DNA from: Podospora comata
Taxonomy: Eukaryota > Ascomycota > Sordariomycetes > Sordariales > Podosporaceae
DNA length: 64,000 nucleotides
Assembly (NCBI GenBank): GCA_017354895.1
Contig: CP071493.1
Span: forward strand, 992,001 to 1,056,000
Direction of reading: 5' to 3'
Below the pieces are notes generated by a model. That model did not search any database. It was not told the DNA's origin and saw only the letters and a list, made by a program, of their open reading frames with translations. Shown here piece after piece: positions 12,595-22,924 of this stretch. The position numbers and the translations under genes are program-made. Numbering within the stretch: position 1 is the stretch's first letter; every line of letters begins with the position of its first letter.

Positions 12595-13498
12595 TTGATC
12601 AGGGTTTTTTTGGGATGGAAATGGCATTCATATGGAGTCTGAGGCGAGAAGGGAGGAGGGTTGGGGTTAATAACTAACTGTTAGTCCTGGATTGGGGGTT
12701 TATTTTTGTGTCTACTGTTTATTGTTTGTGTCATGGTCATGGCATTGTTGCTATCAATTGCGTGATTGATGGTGGTAGTGGTGGTTTTTATGATACCTGT
12801 TTTTGTTACTGGTAGTTTTATCGGTGCTGTTGAAATGAAAAGTACTTTTATGAATATTGGAGGATATGTGATATTAAATAGATGGAGACCTGCCCCCTTT
12901 TTCTTTTGTGATGTTCTGGAAGAATGTCTTGGCAGGGGTAGTTCTTCTTTTGCGCTGCCGGCCGGGGAATTAATGGGGTGAACCCGACTAAGATTTGACA
13001 GGTGTTGAATTGGCCAATTCCGTTTCTTGGAGTGGGTGGGGTCTGTGCGTCAGTGGTTCAGGCAGGTCACGGAAGCTGGGGTGCGCGTGCCAGACATTCG
13101 TGGGGAACAATACAACTCGACAATTTGCTCTTGTTCACTCTTTTTTGTTTTTCTCTTTCGTCAATTTAGCGAACGACAAACTGTTCAGATTGAAGTGACG
13201 AGTAGAACAAACAAACAAACAAACAAACCAGCGATGTCTTGACACGACGACGAGGAACAAGATACCACTACGTACAAACTGTCCGCAGGCAGTAACGAAA
13301 GCAACGACCTGATCAAGAGCGAGCGAGACGAAGTCGGTATTAGTCGACACTACAACCACCACCACCACCGCGACGACGACGACGACGACGATTCTGGCTT
13401 TTCTTTTTTTTAAAAAAATAAAAATAAAAAAGAAAAACCTCCGAACCCCATAAATTACATCCATCACGATACTAAAGAAGGGGAATCCACCGCCCATC
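12595..13498. other. intergenic region with microsatellites, leader of the ELMO gene
   Basis: About 0.9 kb, T-rich after the tricalbin stop. It includes an (AAAC)n run at about 13207-13228, ACC triplets at about 13356-13369 and GAC triplets at about 13371-13391, then a T/A-rich tract just before the ELMO start. No gene is seen. The triplet runs probably lie in the 5' leader of the next gene. Confidence 0.6.
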
Positions 13499-15823
13499 AT
13501 GGATCAAGCCGACATCCCCGCGCTCCTCTCCCGCCTCGCCTCGGACGAGGACGCCGCCCGCAAAATGGCCGTCTTCAAGCTCCAATCCAGCATCAACGAC
13601 CCGGCCTTTGCCGACGTGTTTATATCCTCTGGTGGTCTGGTCATCCTCCGCCGACTGATCATGACAACGGGGGGCAACACCCTCGCTTACTCCCTCCAGT
13701 CTCTCTCCCGCCTGTTGGAGGTAGACATGGGCTGGGATATATTCGAGGGTGCCGGGGCGGGTGAGCTGGTGGAGAGGGTTGTGGAATTGGTGGTGACGAA
13801 CCCGTTGGTGAATATCCTGCGAGGGGCGATGAGTATACTGGTGGGAGTGGTGGGGCATCAACCTGGACAGGGGCAAAAAGGGGGGGTTGTGCCGGGGACG
13901 TTTGGGTTCCGGGCGTTGAAGCCGGCTGTGGCGGTTTATCCACAGTTTTTCGAGCTGGTGATTCAGCAGTTGCAGAGTGCGGATCACGCGCTTTGTGCGA
14001 ATGCTTTGGGGTTGATTAATGCGCTTGTTAGGGATGCGGTGGTTAATGATGTTGCTAGTGGCACGGTGGCTGCCGGGGGGGCAAAAGGGGGAACGGCGGC
14101 GGGAGGAGGGGGAGGGGGGGAGGATTGGAGTAAATTTATCAAGAGGTTGCAGGATTTGGGGTTGATCAAGGCGGTATATAATTTGTTGCAGAGCTCGAGT
14201 TTGCAAGATTTGGCGCACCCGCTGTTGGAGTTTCAGGGGCTGACAAAGGTTTTGCTGAGGAAGTGGAGGGAGGTGAGGGTTGATCTTGAGAGGCCGGAGC
14301 ACAGGCGGGCGTTGAAGGGGTTGCATTTGGCGAGTGCGCCGGATCGGAGGCATGTTAATGGGGTTGCGGGGGGTGTGGTGGTGCCGATTCCGCCGCAGCA
14401 GGAGGAGGGGACAGCTGGGCAGTCGGGGACGGCGAATACCACTACTACTACGAGAAAGACGAGCAGGAAGCACAACCCGGAGAAGTGGAGGAGGTTGGGG
14501 TTTGAGACGGAGAGCCCGGCGGCCGAGTTCGAGACGGCGGGGTTTTTGGGCATGATGGATTTGACGGATTATGTGAGGAAGAACGAGGATGGGTTTCAAA
14601 AGTTGTTGCTGGAGCAGTCGACGCACCCGCTGAATGAACGGTGTCCGGTTGCGAGGGCGAGTTTGGCCGTGACGATGATCTTGTATGATCACTTTGAGGT
14701 GGACAAGTCTGACTTGGAGGATATCAGGGGTTATCTGGCTCTGAATGATGGGAAGAACAACGACAGGCTGTTCAAGCCGCTGCTGCTTCAGTGGTCAAGG
14801 CTTCACACAGCGGGGCTGCATGCTTTCTTTCGTATGTGGAAGGCTACGGGGGCGCAGAGGGAGGACTTTGACAAGGTGGCCGAGCTAGTGAGGATTCTCA
14901 TTGAGCAAGTTGTCGGCCAGGCTAGCAGAACCAAGGACGTTCTGGAGGTGGAGGATGACTTGCAAGAGTACGATGCTGGTCGGTTGAGGGAGTTGCAGAT
15001 GGAGCTGTTGGAGCTATCGTTTGAAGACCAATGGGGCACGCATCTCTTCCAGGTCCGCGAGGAGCTCAAACACGAGGCGCTGTCATTTGTCAAGGAGCAG
15101 CGTATCCGGTGTCTGCTGCAGGGCTCGTGGTTTACCAAGCCCATGTCCCGCAACAACAACGCCCACTCGAGAGAAAACAGCTACCAGAAGAGAAGGCTTT
15201 ATCAACCCTGGCGGTATGCCAAGCTCTCTCACAACCGGCGCTACCTTCACTATGCCGACTTTCCTGAGCGTCTTGCATACGATCCCGGCCTCGAGGCTCT
15301 GACGGAAAAGATTGATCTGAGCACCATCAGCTCTGTCGTGTCGAATGTTTCCGCTCCGAACGAAACAGAGCCGGTGGCAGATCCTGATGCCGCGGATAGC
15401 CCGGCTGCCAACTCGACTGCCTCCCGTCATGGCGCGCAAGTCCACAAACCCACGACCAAGATTACGATTTACAGCTTCGTGGAGGACATACCCGGCGGCA
15501 ACAAGCCAGAGAGCGTCGCGGGGAACAGCACAAGCGCCGTGGCCGCCACCTCAAACGGGGAACCAAAAGAGCAGCCGATCCTGACGCTGTTCCCGCTGAA
15601 CCACAGTTTGGCGTCGGAGTGGCTGGACGGGTTGCTCATGTTGTTGAATCAGACGCCGATCACGGCCGAGACGAACAAGCTGGTGACGTTGGTGAGCGAG
15701 TACGGGTTGAAGATTAGGCTGTTGAATGTGAGGTTGGAGCAGATGTATGCCGGGCCGGTTCCTGGGGCTGGGGTGGTGCCTAGTCGGGAGGGGTTGGATG
15801 AGGATTATTTTTATGAGATTTGA
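13499..15823 (+). CDS. ELMO/CED-12 domain protein
   Basis: Single exon of 774 aa starting at the ATG at 13499. The N-terminal half (about 1-340) is armadillo-like helical repeat sequence (ARKMAVFKLQSSINDPAFADVF, GGLVILRRLIM), interrupted by a Gly/Ala-rich insert near 185-205 and an acidic/basic linker near 300-340. The ELMO domain lies at about 345-475 (GFLGMMDLTDYVRKNEDGFQKLL, HPLNERCPVARASL, LLLQWSRLHTAGLHAFFRMW). A PH-like region follows at about 485-630 (GTHLFQVREELKHEALSF, RRLYQPWRYAKLSHNRRYLHYADF). In animals ELMO proteins pair with DOCK proteins as a Rac exchange factor controlling actin, and a similar role with a fungal DOCK protein is inference. The 5' half uses more G-ending codons and carries G-runs, giving a long antisense shadow ORF. 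Confidence 0.9.
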   Translation: MDQADIPALLSRLASDEDAARKMAVFKLQSSINDPAFADVFISSGGLVILRRLIMTTGGNTLAYSLQSLSRLLEVDMGWDIFEGAGAGELVERVVELVVTNPLVNILRGAMSILVGVVGHQPGQGQKGGVVPGTFGFRALKPAVAVYPQFFELVIQQLQSADHALCANALGLINALVRDAVVNDVASGTVAAGGAKGGTAAGGGGGGEDWSKFIKRLQDLGLIKAVYNLLQSSSLQDLAHPLLEFQGLTKVLLRKWREVRVDLERPEHRRALKGLHLASAPDRRHVNGVAGGVVVPIPPQQEEGTAGQSGTANTTTTTRKTSRKHNPEKWRRLGFETESPAAEFETAGFLGMMDLTDYVRKNEDGFQKLLLEQSTHPLNERCPVARASLAVTMILYDHFEVDKSDLEDIRGYLALNDGKNNDRLFKPLLLQWSRLHTAGLHAFFRMWKATGAQREDFDKVAELVRILIEQVVGQASRTKDVLEVEDDLQEYDAGRLRELQMELLELSFEDQWGTHLFQVREELKHEALSFVKEQRIRCLLQGSWFTKPMSRNNNAHSRENSYQKRRLYQPWRYAKLSHNRRYLHYADFPERLAYDPGLEALTEKIDLSTISSVVSNVSAPNETEPVADPDAADSPAANSTASRHGAQVHKPTTKITIYSFVEDIPGGNKPESVAGNSTSAVAATSNGEPKEQPILTLFPLNHSLASEWLDGLLMLLNQTPITAETNKLVTLVSEYGLKIRLLNVRLEQMYAGPVPGAGVVPSREGLDEDYFYEI

Positions 15824-17749
15824 GTCTTGGGATTGATTGTGGGGAGGCAGGGAGGTGGTTTGTTGTGTTTTCGTTGGTTTTATATACCCCGGGTTGTAAC
15901 AATAACCCCTTTTGTTCTAGTTTTCTGGTTTTTGTTTGATGCTGGGGGGGAGGGGTGGGTATATAGTTTGGTGTGAGATGGTGTATTTGTTTGTCGTAGA
16001 GGTGTCATAGCAGGAGGTCTTTGAATCAATGTTTGTGTTGTTTGGTGAGGCTTTGTGTGAAGTTTGGCCATGCTGTGTGATGGGTCTGAAAGGTGCCTCT
16101 TGTAAAAAAAGTGAGTCAAATTCTGCCATGACACCGCACTATTCCAAGTATATATCTAGTATTTTTTTTTCTTCCCAGGCGACCTTCAACATTGGTCCTC
16201 TCATACACTATTCTTCTTCTTCAAGTGTCAAAGTTGTCGGCCTCTAGAAATCAGATCTGACACTTGAATATATATGCTATCTTTCACAAGACAACCGCGT
16301 TTTCTGAAAGGTTACATCTACACCTTTCTATGGACTGCTTGTGATCAATCCGAACTAACACCGTTGCATTTCATGGTTCTAAAACATACTCACGCCATCC
16401 CTCTCTCCTTACCAGCAGGCTTGGTGATTGCTGGATTCCTTTCTTCCAAGTATAGCACCCCAGGCTCAACAAAAACACACCAGATTACCACCTAGACCTA
16501 CCCGGAGCGTAGAATTTACCAAGGAGGACACAATCGGGGACCTGGAGAAACTGGGGGGGTTATGGGCGAGACATATGGTGATGTTGTTGTTGAGGAGTTC
16601 TGGTCAGAGGATTTCATTGGGGCTGTTGAGGACACGCAATGTTACATTAACGAGGGACGAGCAGCTCACTCATGAAGGAACCACCACAGTTACCAATAGT
16701 AGGTAGGCGTTACTTCAGTCAGGGCAAGATTGCTGATCCTCACCGTGGCGATGTGGGGTTTTCTTTCTCCCAACGGGCAGAGATTTCGACTTTGAAACGT
16801 GGGAGAATTTTGAATTGCTCTTTGGGGGCAGCCCTGGAGGTCCTACGTAAGTGACACCACTGGGTAGGCTTCAGCCCAAACGCTTTAGGACCTTCTCACC
16901 AGGATCGCGTATGAGAAGTCACCGCTCTACCGCCGTGGCTTTTGAGAGCAAAGGTCGATTCTAATAGGACGCTGAAGATGTCCGCTCCTGTCTGTCGTTA
17001 ACTTGGTAGTTCCTTGCCATTGTCTCGTGCCAAATGCTTGTAAGAATCACAGCCCAAAAAATTTCAGCTGTCGCGTTTATACAAAATCTCACTTGCTCGG
17101 TCTGTAACCCGCAAACCTGACCTTCCCCTTATCCTTCGATAGCCAACCAGACAGACCGGTACAACCGTGCCATGGCAGTAGTCTTCCGAGGTCAAAACCC
17201 AGAGTACCTTTACACCTACTCACGAGGATAATCGCAGGCATCCACGGCACGCTGCCCAGGCAGGCAGAAGACTCGCAGGCTGGTGACAACGAGGTACTGG
17301 TCATGGTGAGAACGTGAATCTCGTGACGAGAGCACCCGGGGCGCGACGTATCATGCTCTCGATTTCTTGATATCGGCTCTCCAGATTGATAGATTGATGG
17401 GGGATGGAAGCAATGCAGCCGGGGCTATGTGATAAATCATGAGAACAGTTACGCAAATCTAGATTAGCAAGAAACAGTCAAGTCGTGCTCTGCTGTGAAT
17501 AGGTAGGTGTTGGCCTTTATTGGGTCTACTACTCCTAGATCTTTTTGTGTAAGCTCATGCTTGCGTGTATGTCTTTCTTCCAATCTTTTCCGATGTACTC
17601 ATTGACCCAGTCAGCGCCCAGCCTGAAAGAGTTCTCCTACCCAGTCCCGTGGCAGCAAGATGGCGGCCGGTGCCATGATCGTACAGTCAACCAACGTTAA
17701 AACACCCGATTCACAACATTATACACACCACCACCCTCCGCCATCATGA
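15824..17749. other. convergent intergenic region, no gene accepted
   Basis: About 1.9 kb between the 3' ends of the ELMO gene and the minus-strand hydrolase. It is AT-richer than its neighbours, with only short ORFs. At 16850-16950 the minus strand carries a tRNA-like patch (GGTAGAGCGG followed by a hairpin around CTCAT), but the D-arm, T-arm and acceptor stem do not close, so I do not call a tRNA. Confidence 0.5.
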
Positions 17750-19008
17750 TCACTCCCACCCCCAAACTTTATAAACGACCCCCAACACCTCCTCCGCCCA
17801 AGTCATAGGAAAATCATGCCCCCCCTTCACCACCTCCCAAACCACATTCCCCCCTTCCAACAACGGCTTCAAATCCTCCTCATACTCCCCCGGATTGACC
17901 AGCTCGTCCTCCTCCCCCAGTATGATCGCCGTCGTCTTCCCCTCATCCCCCCCCCTCAAAGCCAATCTCTTATAAGCCCCCTCCTGCCCCATCAACGGCC
18001 CATCCTTCAAACAACCCATAAAAGCATCCACAAACCCCTCGTGAACCACCAACTGCTGCTGCACCTGCCTCAACACCCTCCTCTCCAACGCCGTCCTCGG
18101 CTCCCCATCAGCCCCAACATCATCCGCCGTCTCCGCCTCCACCAGCCTCGACGCAGGATCCTGCCGCTCCTGCAACCTGGCCGTCACCTTCCCCCGTTTC
18201 GTGCTCGACCGAATCGGCCTCCGCAACCTCCTCCTCGTAGCCAAATGCAGCAACCCTCTCGGCACAACGCCGCTAGTGAAAACCTTTCTCGTCAACGTCC
18301 CAAACGATGCGGGCCGAATCATCCCCGCCGGGGCAAGCAGCACCAGATCCCTCACCAAATCAGGGAACGAAACCGCAAAGTGGGTGGCGATGCCCCCGCC
18401 GAGGGAGTACCCCACCAGCTTGAAGGCGTTTTCGCTTCCGGTCCAGGATATGGGAGAAGAGGCCAGGGCGATAAGGATTTGGGAGATGTACAGCCTCGCG
18501 TCGTGGGGGAGGTCGGCCGGGTTGTCGGAGAAGCCCCTGCCGAAGAGGTCAAAGAGCATTACCCGGCATGGGTGGGAGGGGTGGTTGGAGAGGGAGAGGG
18601 CGAGTTTCGAGAGGGTTGTGCAGGGGGTTGAGATGCCGTGGATGAAGAGAACTTTGGGGCCGGTGACGGGGCCGAATTCGTAGATGCGGATGGAGCCATA
18701 CTGGGAAGGGGTGGAAGGGGGGTTGGTTAGTATTTTTGGTCAGGGAAGGTGGGGAGGAAGGGGGAGCTTACGGGAGTCTCGACATCACGGGCGCCGGGGA
18801 AGGTGTCGGGTTTGTATTCTAGGTTTTTGAGTTCGTCTTTGGGGAGGGTTGGGAGGACGGTTTTGAGAGGGGAGCGAAGGAGTTTAGGTAGGGGAGGATA
18901 TAAGATTTTGTCGAGGATGACGAGAGTGATGGTGGTGATGGAGGCTGTGAGAGCTACTATGAGTGGTGTGTTGTTCCGGTCTGGTATGAAATACTGAAAG
19001 AGGCTCAT
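17750..19008 (-). CDS. membrane-anchored alpha/beta hydrolase
   Basis: Two exons (19008-18772 and 18700-17750) with a 71-nt intron (GTAAGC donor, ATACTAACC branch, TTCCCAG acceptor) give 395 aa. An N-terminal hydrophobic segment (about residues 15-38, PLIVALTASITTITLVILDKIL) should anchor it in a membrane. The alpha/beta hydrolase fold shows the oxyanion HG (about 100-101, FIHGIST), nucleophile elbow GYSLGGG with Ser at about 178, an acid candidate in GEEDELV (about 344), and the catalytic His in GGHDFP (about 374). A lid-like variable segment lies at about 235-310. All triad residues are present, so it is probably an active esterase, lipase or peptidase-like enzyme, but the substrate cannot be read from the sequence. 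It may belong with fungal membrane-bound monoacylglycerol-lipase-like hydrolases. Confidence 0.85.
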
Positions 19009-19443
19009 ATTTGGCAAGGTGGTGTGGTGATGTATGCAATGTGAGATATTATCGTAAGATGTGAGGGTTTATGAACATTGAAGGGTCACACAGCAGCAGC
19101 AGCAGCAATGCGGTGCCTGGCTAAGATGTGGGTGGTGTCGTTGAGGTGGTGTTGAGGCTGTGAGTGAGGGGTGACAGGGGTTGATCAAGTCCAACTGCGC
19201 CTTATTGCCGAGTGTGCCATGTCTGCACGTGTAGTCCACAATTTGAAACATTGTGGACCTCAAAACCAACCAACGATTATGTCTCATACTATATCTGTTT
19301 ATCCCATGTCACAAAACTATGTTTGTTGGCCATCCTCGCCTCGTCGGCACTGGCAGTACTGTGCAAGGCGGCGAATCACTGTCCATGAACCCCTCCAACA
19401 GCTGGTTCAGATTCCTCCAACTCTCAAACCCACATCTTTAGTC

Positions 19444-19910
19444 TCAGATCTCCCCAACATCGACAATCTCCGAAATCCCATTCCCCTTTCCCATCCACGC
19501 CAAAACAGGGACCTTGTCCTTTCTTTTCTGATCAATTTTAGAACCCACGATGACGCCAACCTTGGCATTACGTACCGTATCCCCCCAGCCGGGAACTGAA
19601 ATGTTTCCTTTCTCTTCTCCACCAGGCGCGCGCCCCCGATACCCGCTTTCCCGTCCTTGGCGGCGGTATTGTTGTACGTAAATTCAGCCCCACCAAACGG
19701 TTTCTTAATCTCACTTACACCAACCCTCAACTTCCAATCTTCTCTTTTGAAAATCAGGATAAAGTAAAGGTATAAGGTTTCAAAGATTTTTGTTCTGGAG
19801 TAGAATAAACGATTTCAAGTGTAATGGCCAGCCTGACTTTGACAAAAACAGCATACCACCGCTGTGCTCCTCTATCAATGCTCTCACCTATGCCAGACCA
19901 AATCCGCCAT
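19444..19910 (-). pseudogene. coding-like minus-strand remnant or unmodelled small gene
   Basis: Reading the minus strand from about 19910 to a TGA at 19444-19446, successive blocks look protein-coding (for example WYAVFVKVRLAITLEIVYS, KEDWKLRVGVSEIKKPFGGA, GWGDTVRNAKVGVIVGSK, then a C-terminus ending EIVDVGEI). They lie in more than one frame, with about two interruptions. Plausible intron signals exist (a GTGAGA donor, a GTAAGT donor, CCAG and TTTCAG acceptors), but no single model uses all blocks and starts cleanly at an ATG. I do not recognise the family. It may be a decayed gene, or a short multi-exon gene whose blocks are partly intron by chance. Confidence 0.35.
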
Positions 19911-20127
19911 CACTGCCCACCAAAACCTTCTAGAAGGAATGGAACAACCCTCCCCTCCATCCATCCTCCCCAGCCATCACAGCACCTGTCTGTTTTCAAC
20001 AACATTGGTCGATGCCCAGCACTTACCCACCCCTCCTTCCCCGGCTGCACCGCAGAAGCTCCCAATCACATGATATTCTCCATTCCCTCTTCTACCACCT
20101 AGTCCCAGCCAGTTTTCTTAGCCCTTT

Positions 20128-20162
20128 CATCCCATCCCATCCCATTCCATCCCATCCCAACC
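20128..20162. repeat. CCCAT-type pentanucleotide microsatellite
   Basis: Near-perfect tandem CATCC/CCCAT units (about seven copies with one substitution) in non-coding DNA upstream of the hydrolase gene. Confidence 0.8.
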
Positions 20163-21247
20163 CGACACGACCCGGCCACGCCACAGAGATAAGAACCCGC
20201 ACCCCCTCTCCCCGCACCTGGGCATCCCGTCCCATTGTTGGTTGGTTGACTTAAAACCACGACTACCGAATCCAGCCTTGCGTTGACTTCTTGGTAGAGA
20301 GATAAGCCTCCCTCCCAAGACATCCTAATGCAACCACTACAAGTTGACGATCCTGACCGGCTTTCCACCTCTTATCGTGATCGGTTGTAGGCCCCCCCCC
20401 CCCTTCCCCAGTCCGGCGGCACATACAGTACACCACCCTCCCGGCCTCCCCAGATGCCATCGCTTGACTCGGCGTCCCCGACCGTGTGGTCCTTAGTTCC
20501 GATCTCACGCCAGAGCCGGCATCAAGGCACATACCAAGGAAAAGCTTGACAAGACAAGACAGCATTGCATATGTCTGATCTGGGTTCCATCCTACTGTAG
20601 CGTCCAAGATCAGACGGAAGGTGATGGTGTTCTAGACCCCATCCCCGCCTGTTCTTCCCTCAGGATATAATTGTTAGTCTCACAGTTCCGATTTCGCTGC
20701 TTCACATGCTTGCTTGCAGAAGACACGACATAGCAACCGACCTGTCTGAAAGATTTTGACATGATCTTGCCTCATCCATGTCTGAAATCGGTCTCGTCTA
20801 CACACTTGATTTCTCAGCAGCAGCTCAATGGTTAAAAAAAAAAAAAAGAAATACTGGCATCACAAGTGATCAAGAAGTAAATGTTATATCTTTAGATTAA
20901 ACACCATATCCATCATCCATCTCACACATAAATATCGCTAAGCTAGCTTTCAGGGGTATTTTTACAACAACGTCATGCCCGCAAACCTTTTCCTCAAAAG
21001 GGTCGAAACAAGGGACAATGTAAATGAAAAAAAAAGATCCAAAACGACACGGCAGAAAAAATATACTTCTTTGGAAGCAAAGCCGTTATGCTTCCCAGGG
21101 GTTGCCGCTTCCAGGCCTGCCTGCCTCTTCCACATTGCCTCCCTTCCGTTCCTGCACCCCCCCCCTCCCCTATCCAGATATCAATAGAAGAAGAAAAAAA
21201 AGGAAACAACGCTTTCAAACAATGTTCAAATGACTGGTCGTGACACC

Positions 21248-22924
21248 CTAATCAGTCGCAGACCCGGACACCTTCTCCTCCTTCCCGACAGCAGTAGCGG
21301 GCTCTGAGGGGGGTGTGGGAGGGGCGCTGGAGCGAGTGGCCATCTCTTGATGCCCGGTGATGCCGTGCTGAGGGACGACAACATCGCCATCAGCTCTCTG
21401 CTCCTTCTCCGCAGGAGTCCAGGCAAGGTAGTCACGGCGGACCTCGACGTAGTCGTAGGCGAACTCTCCGTGCTGGTCGTCATCCATGCCGAGAAGCTCA
21501 GCCTCGGTGGAAGCACGGAGGTGAAGGCCGGGAACGAGGTCGATGGCCTTGGCGATGAGAGCCGAGACGACAAAGGTATAGCCACAGCCGGCAAGGATGT
21601 AGACAATCTGCTTGTAGAGCTGAGCCCAGTTGCCGTTGAGGAAGCCACCCTGAACGCCCAAGTTGATGCCATCCAGGCCGATGATGTAGTCGGCGGCGAA
21701 GAAGGCGTTGAAAATAAGACCGACGATACCACCGATGGCGTGTTCGGCGAACACATCGAGAGCATCATCAATGCGGAGGTAGAACTTGATCTTGGTGCCA
21801 AAGTTGCAGGCAACGCCAGTAACGACACCAAGCAAAACACTGGCCCAGGGAGTGATGACACCGGAAGCGGGAGTGGCGGCGACGAGGCCAGAGATGGTGC
21901 CGGAGCACCAGCCGACGAGCGACCACTTCTTGGCAAGGCGGAAATCGAGAAGGCACCAAGTCATGGCGGCGAACATGGCAGTCAAGCAGGTGTTCCAGCA
22001 GGCCATGGCAGCGCGGAGGTTGGCGCCAAAAGCAGAGCCGCCGTTGAAACCGAGCCATCCGAACCAGAGAAGGATGGTGCCGAGAGTAATGAGCGAGATA
22101 TTGTGGGGACGGAAGTTGAGCATCATCTTCTCGTTGCGGCGCCCGAGCACCCAAGAGTAGGCCAAAGCGGAAACACCTGAACCAATCTCGACGGGACCGC
22201 CGCCAGCGTAGTCGAAAACACCCCACTTGAAAGCCCAGCCTTCGGCGCCCCAGGCCCAGTACGCAAGAGGGCAGTAGACGAGAGTGGCCCAGAAGAAAGT
22301 AAAGACCATGCCGGGAATGACGCGACCACGCTCAGCAGTAGCACCGATCACGAGGGCAGCAGTAACAGCAGCGAATTGCATCTTCCAACTGTTAGCATCA
22401 ATCCATGTGCGCAAGTCGAAATCAGCCAAGTACTTACCTGGTAAAACGAGTACAGCAGCTCGGGAATGAAGGGGGAGCCCGGAGACTCATCACCCAAAGC
22501 GTTGCGGAGGCCAAATCTGTCGAGGTTGCCAATGAAGCCGTTGGTGGCGGTTGGGCTGAGGGCCAGTGAATAACCCCAGAAATACCATTGGAAGACAATG
22601 ACACTGAAAGACATCATGACGACCCATATTTGCGACAAGGCCGACTTTCTGCGAGCGAGGCCGGAGTAGAGGAAGGCGATGCCGGGAATCATCAGCAGGA
22701 CCATGCCAGACGACACGAGGATATAAGCTTGGTCACCGGCATTGAAGGGTTCGTTGAGGTTATCCCTCGCTGTTGGCACCCCCTGGTTAGCTTGTCAAAT
22801 GTCATTGAGAGGCACAATCAGGGCCCGATTGAATGGATAGTGAGATCATTGAATGGTTGTGGCTCTACGTACCGGAATGGAGCGGCGTCGAGGCCGGAGC
22901 CGCCTCGGAAGTTGAGTCGGACAT
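21248..22924 (-). CDS. ammonium permease, Mep1/Mep3-type (AMT/MEP/Rh family)
   Basis: Three exons (22924-22873, 22769-22438, 22381-21248) give 505 aa. Intron 1 is 103 nt and intron 2 is 56 nt with GTAAGT and GCTAAC. The intron-1 acceptor at CAACAG is chosen over an earlier CAG because only it keeps frame. Eleven hydrophobic segments and family motifs are present (GIAFLYSGLARRKSALS, FQWYFWGYSLA, AERGRVIP, WFGWLGFNGGSA, LRIDDALDVFAEHAIGG). The first of the twin pore histidines is Glu (GGGPVEIGSG, about E193), while the second His is kept (EHAIGG, about H342). That Glu/His pair marks yeast Mep1/Mep3-type transporters rather than the Mep2-type sensor. It imports ammonium across the plasma membrane. 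The cytosolic tail (from about 400) has the acidic LGMDDDQHGEFAYDYVE motif. An AGATAG GATA-factor-like site lies near 23320 and a TATATA near 23256. Confidence 0.95.

Larger units (their letters stand above)
19009..21247. other. intergenic region with a repeat tract and coding-like remnant
   Basis: About 2.2 kb between the hydrolase start and the ammonium permease 3' end. It contains a coding-like minus-strand patch (listed separately, about 19444-19910), a CCCAT repeat (20128-20162), a C-run at 20392-20404 and A/T-rich DNA near 20834-20950. No intact gene is seen. Confidence 0.5.

Noticed and set aside
16850-16960. tRNA-like sequence on the minus strand (GGTAGAGCGG, an anticodon-like CTCAT hairpin)
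   Set aside because: The second half of an A-box and a stem are present, but the D-loop would be far too long, the B-box matches poorly and no acceptor stem pairs.
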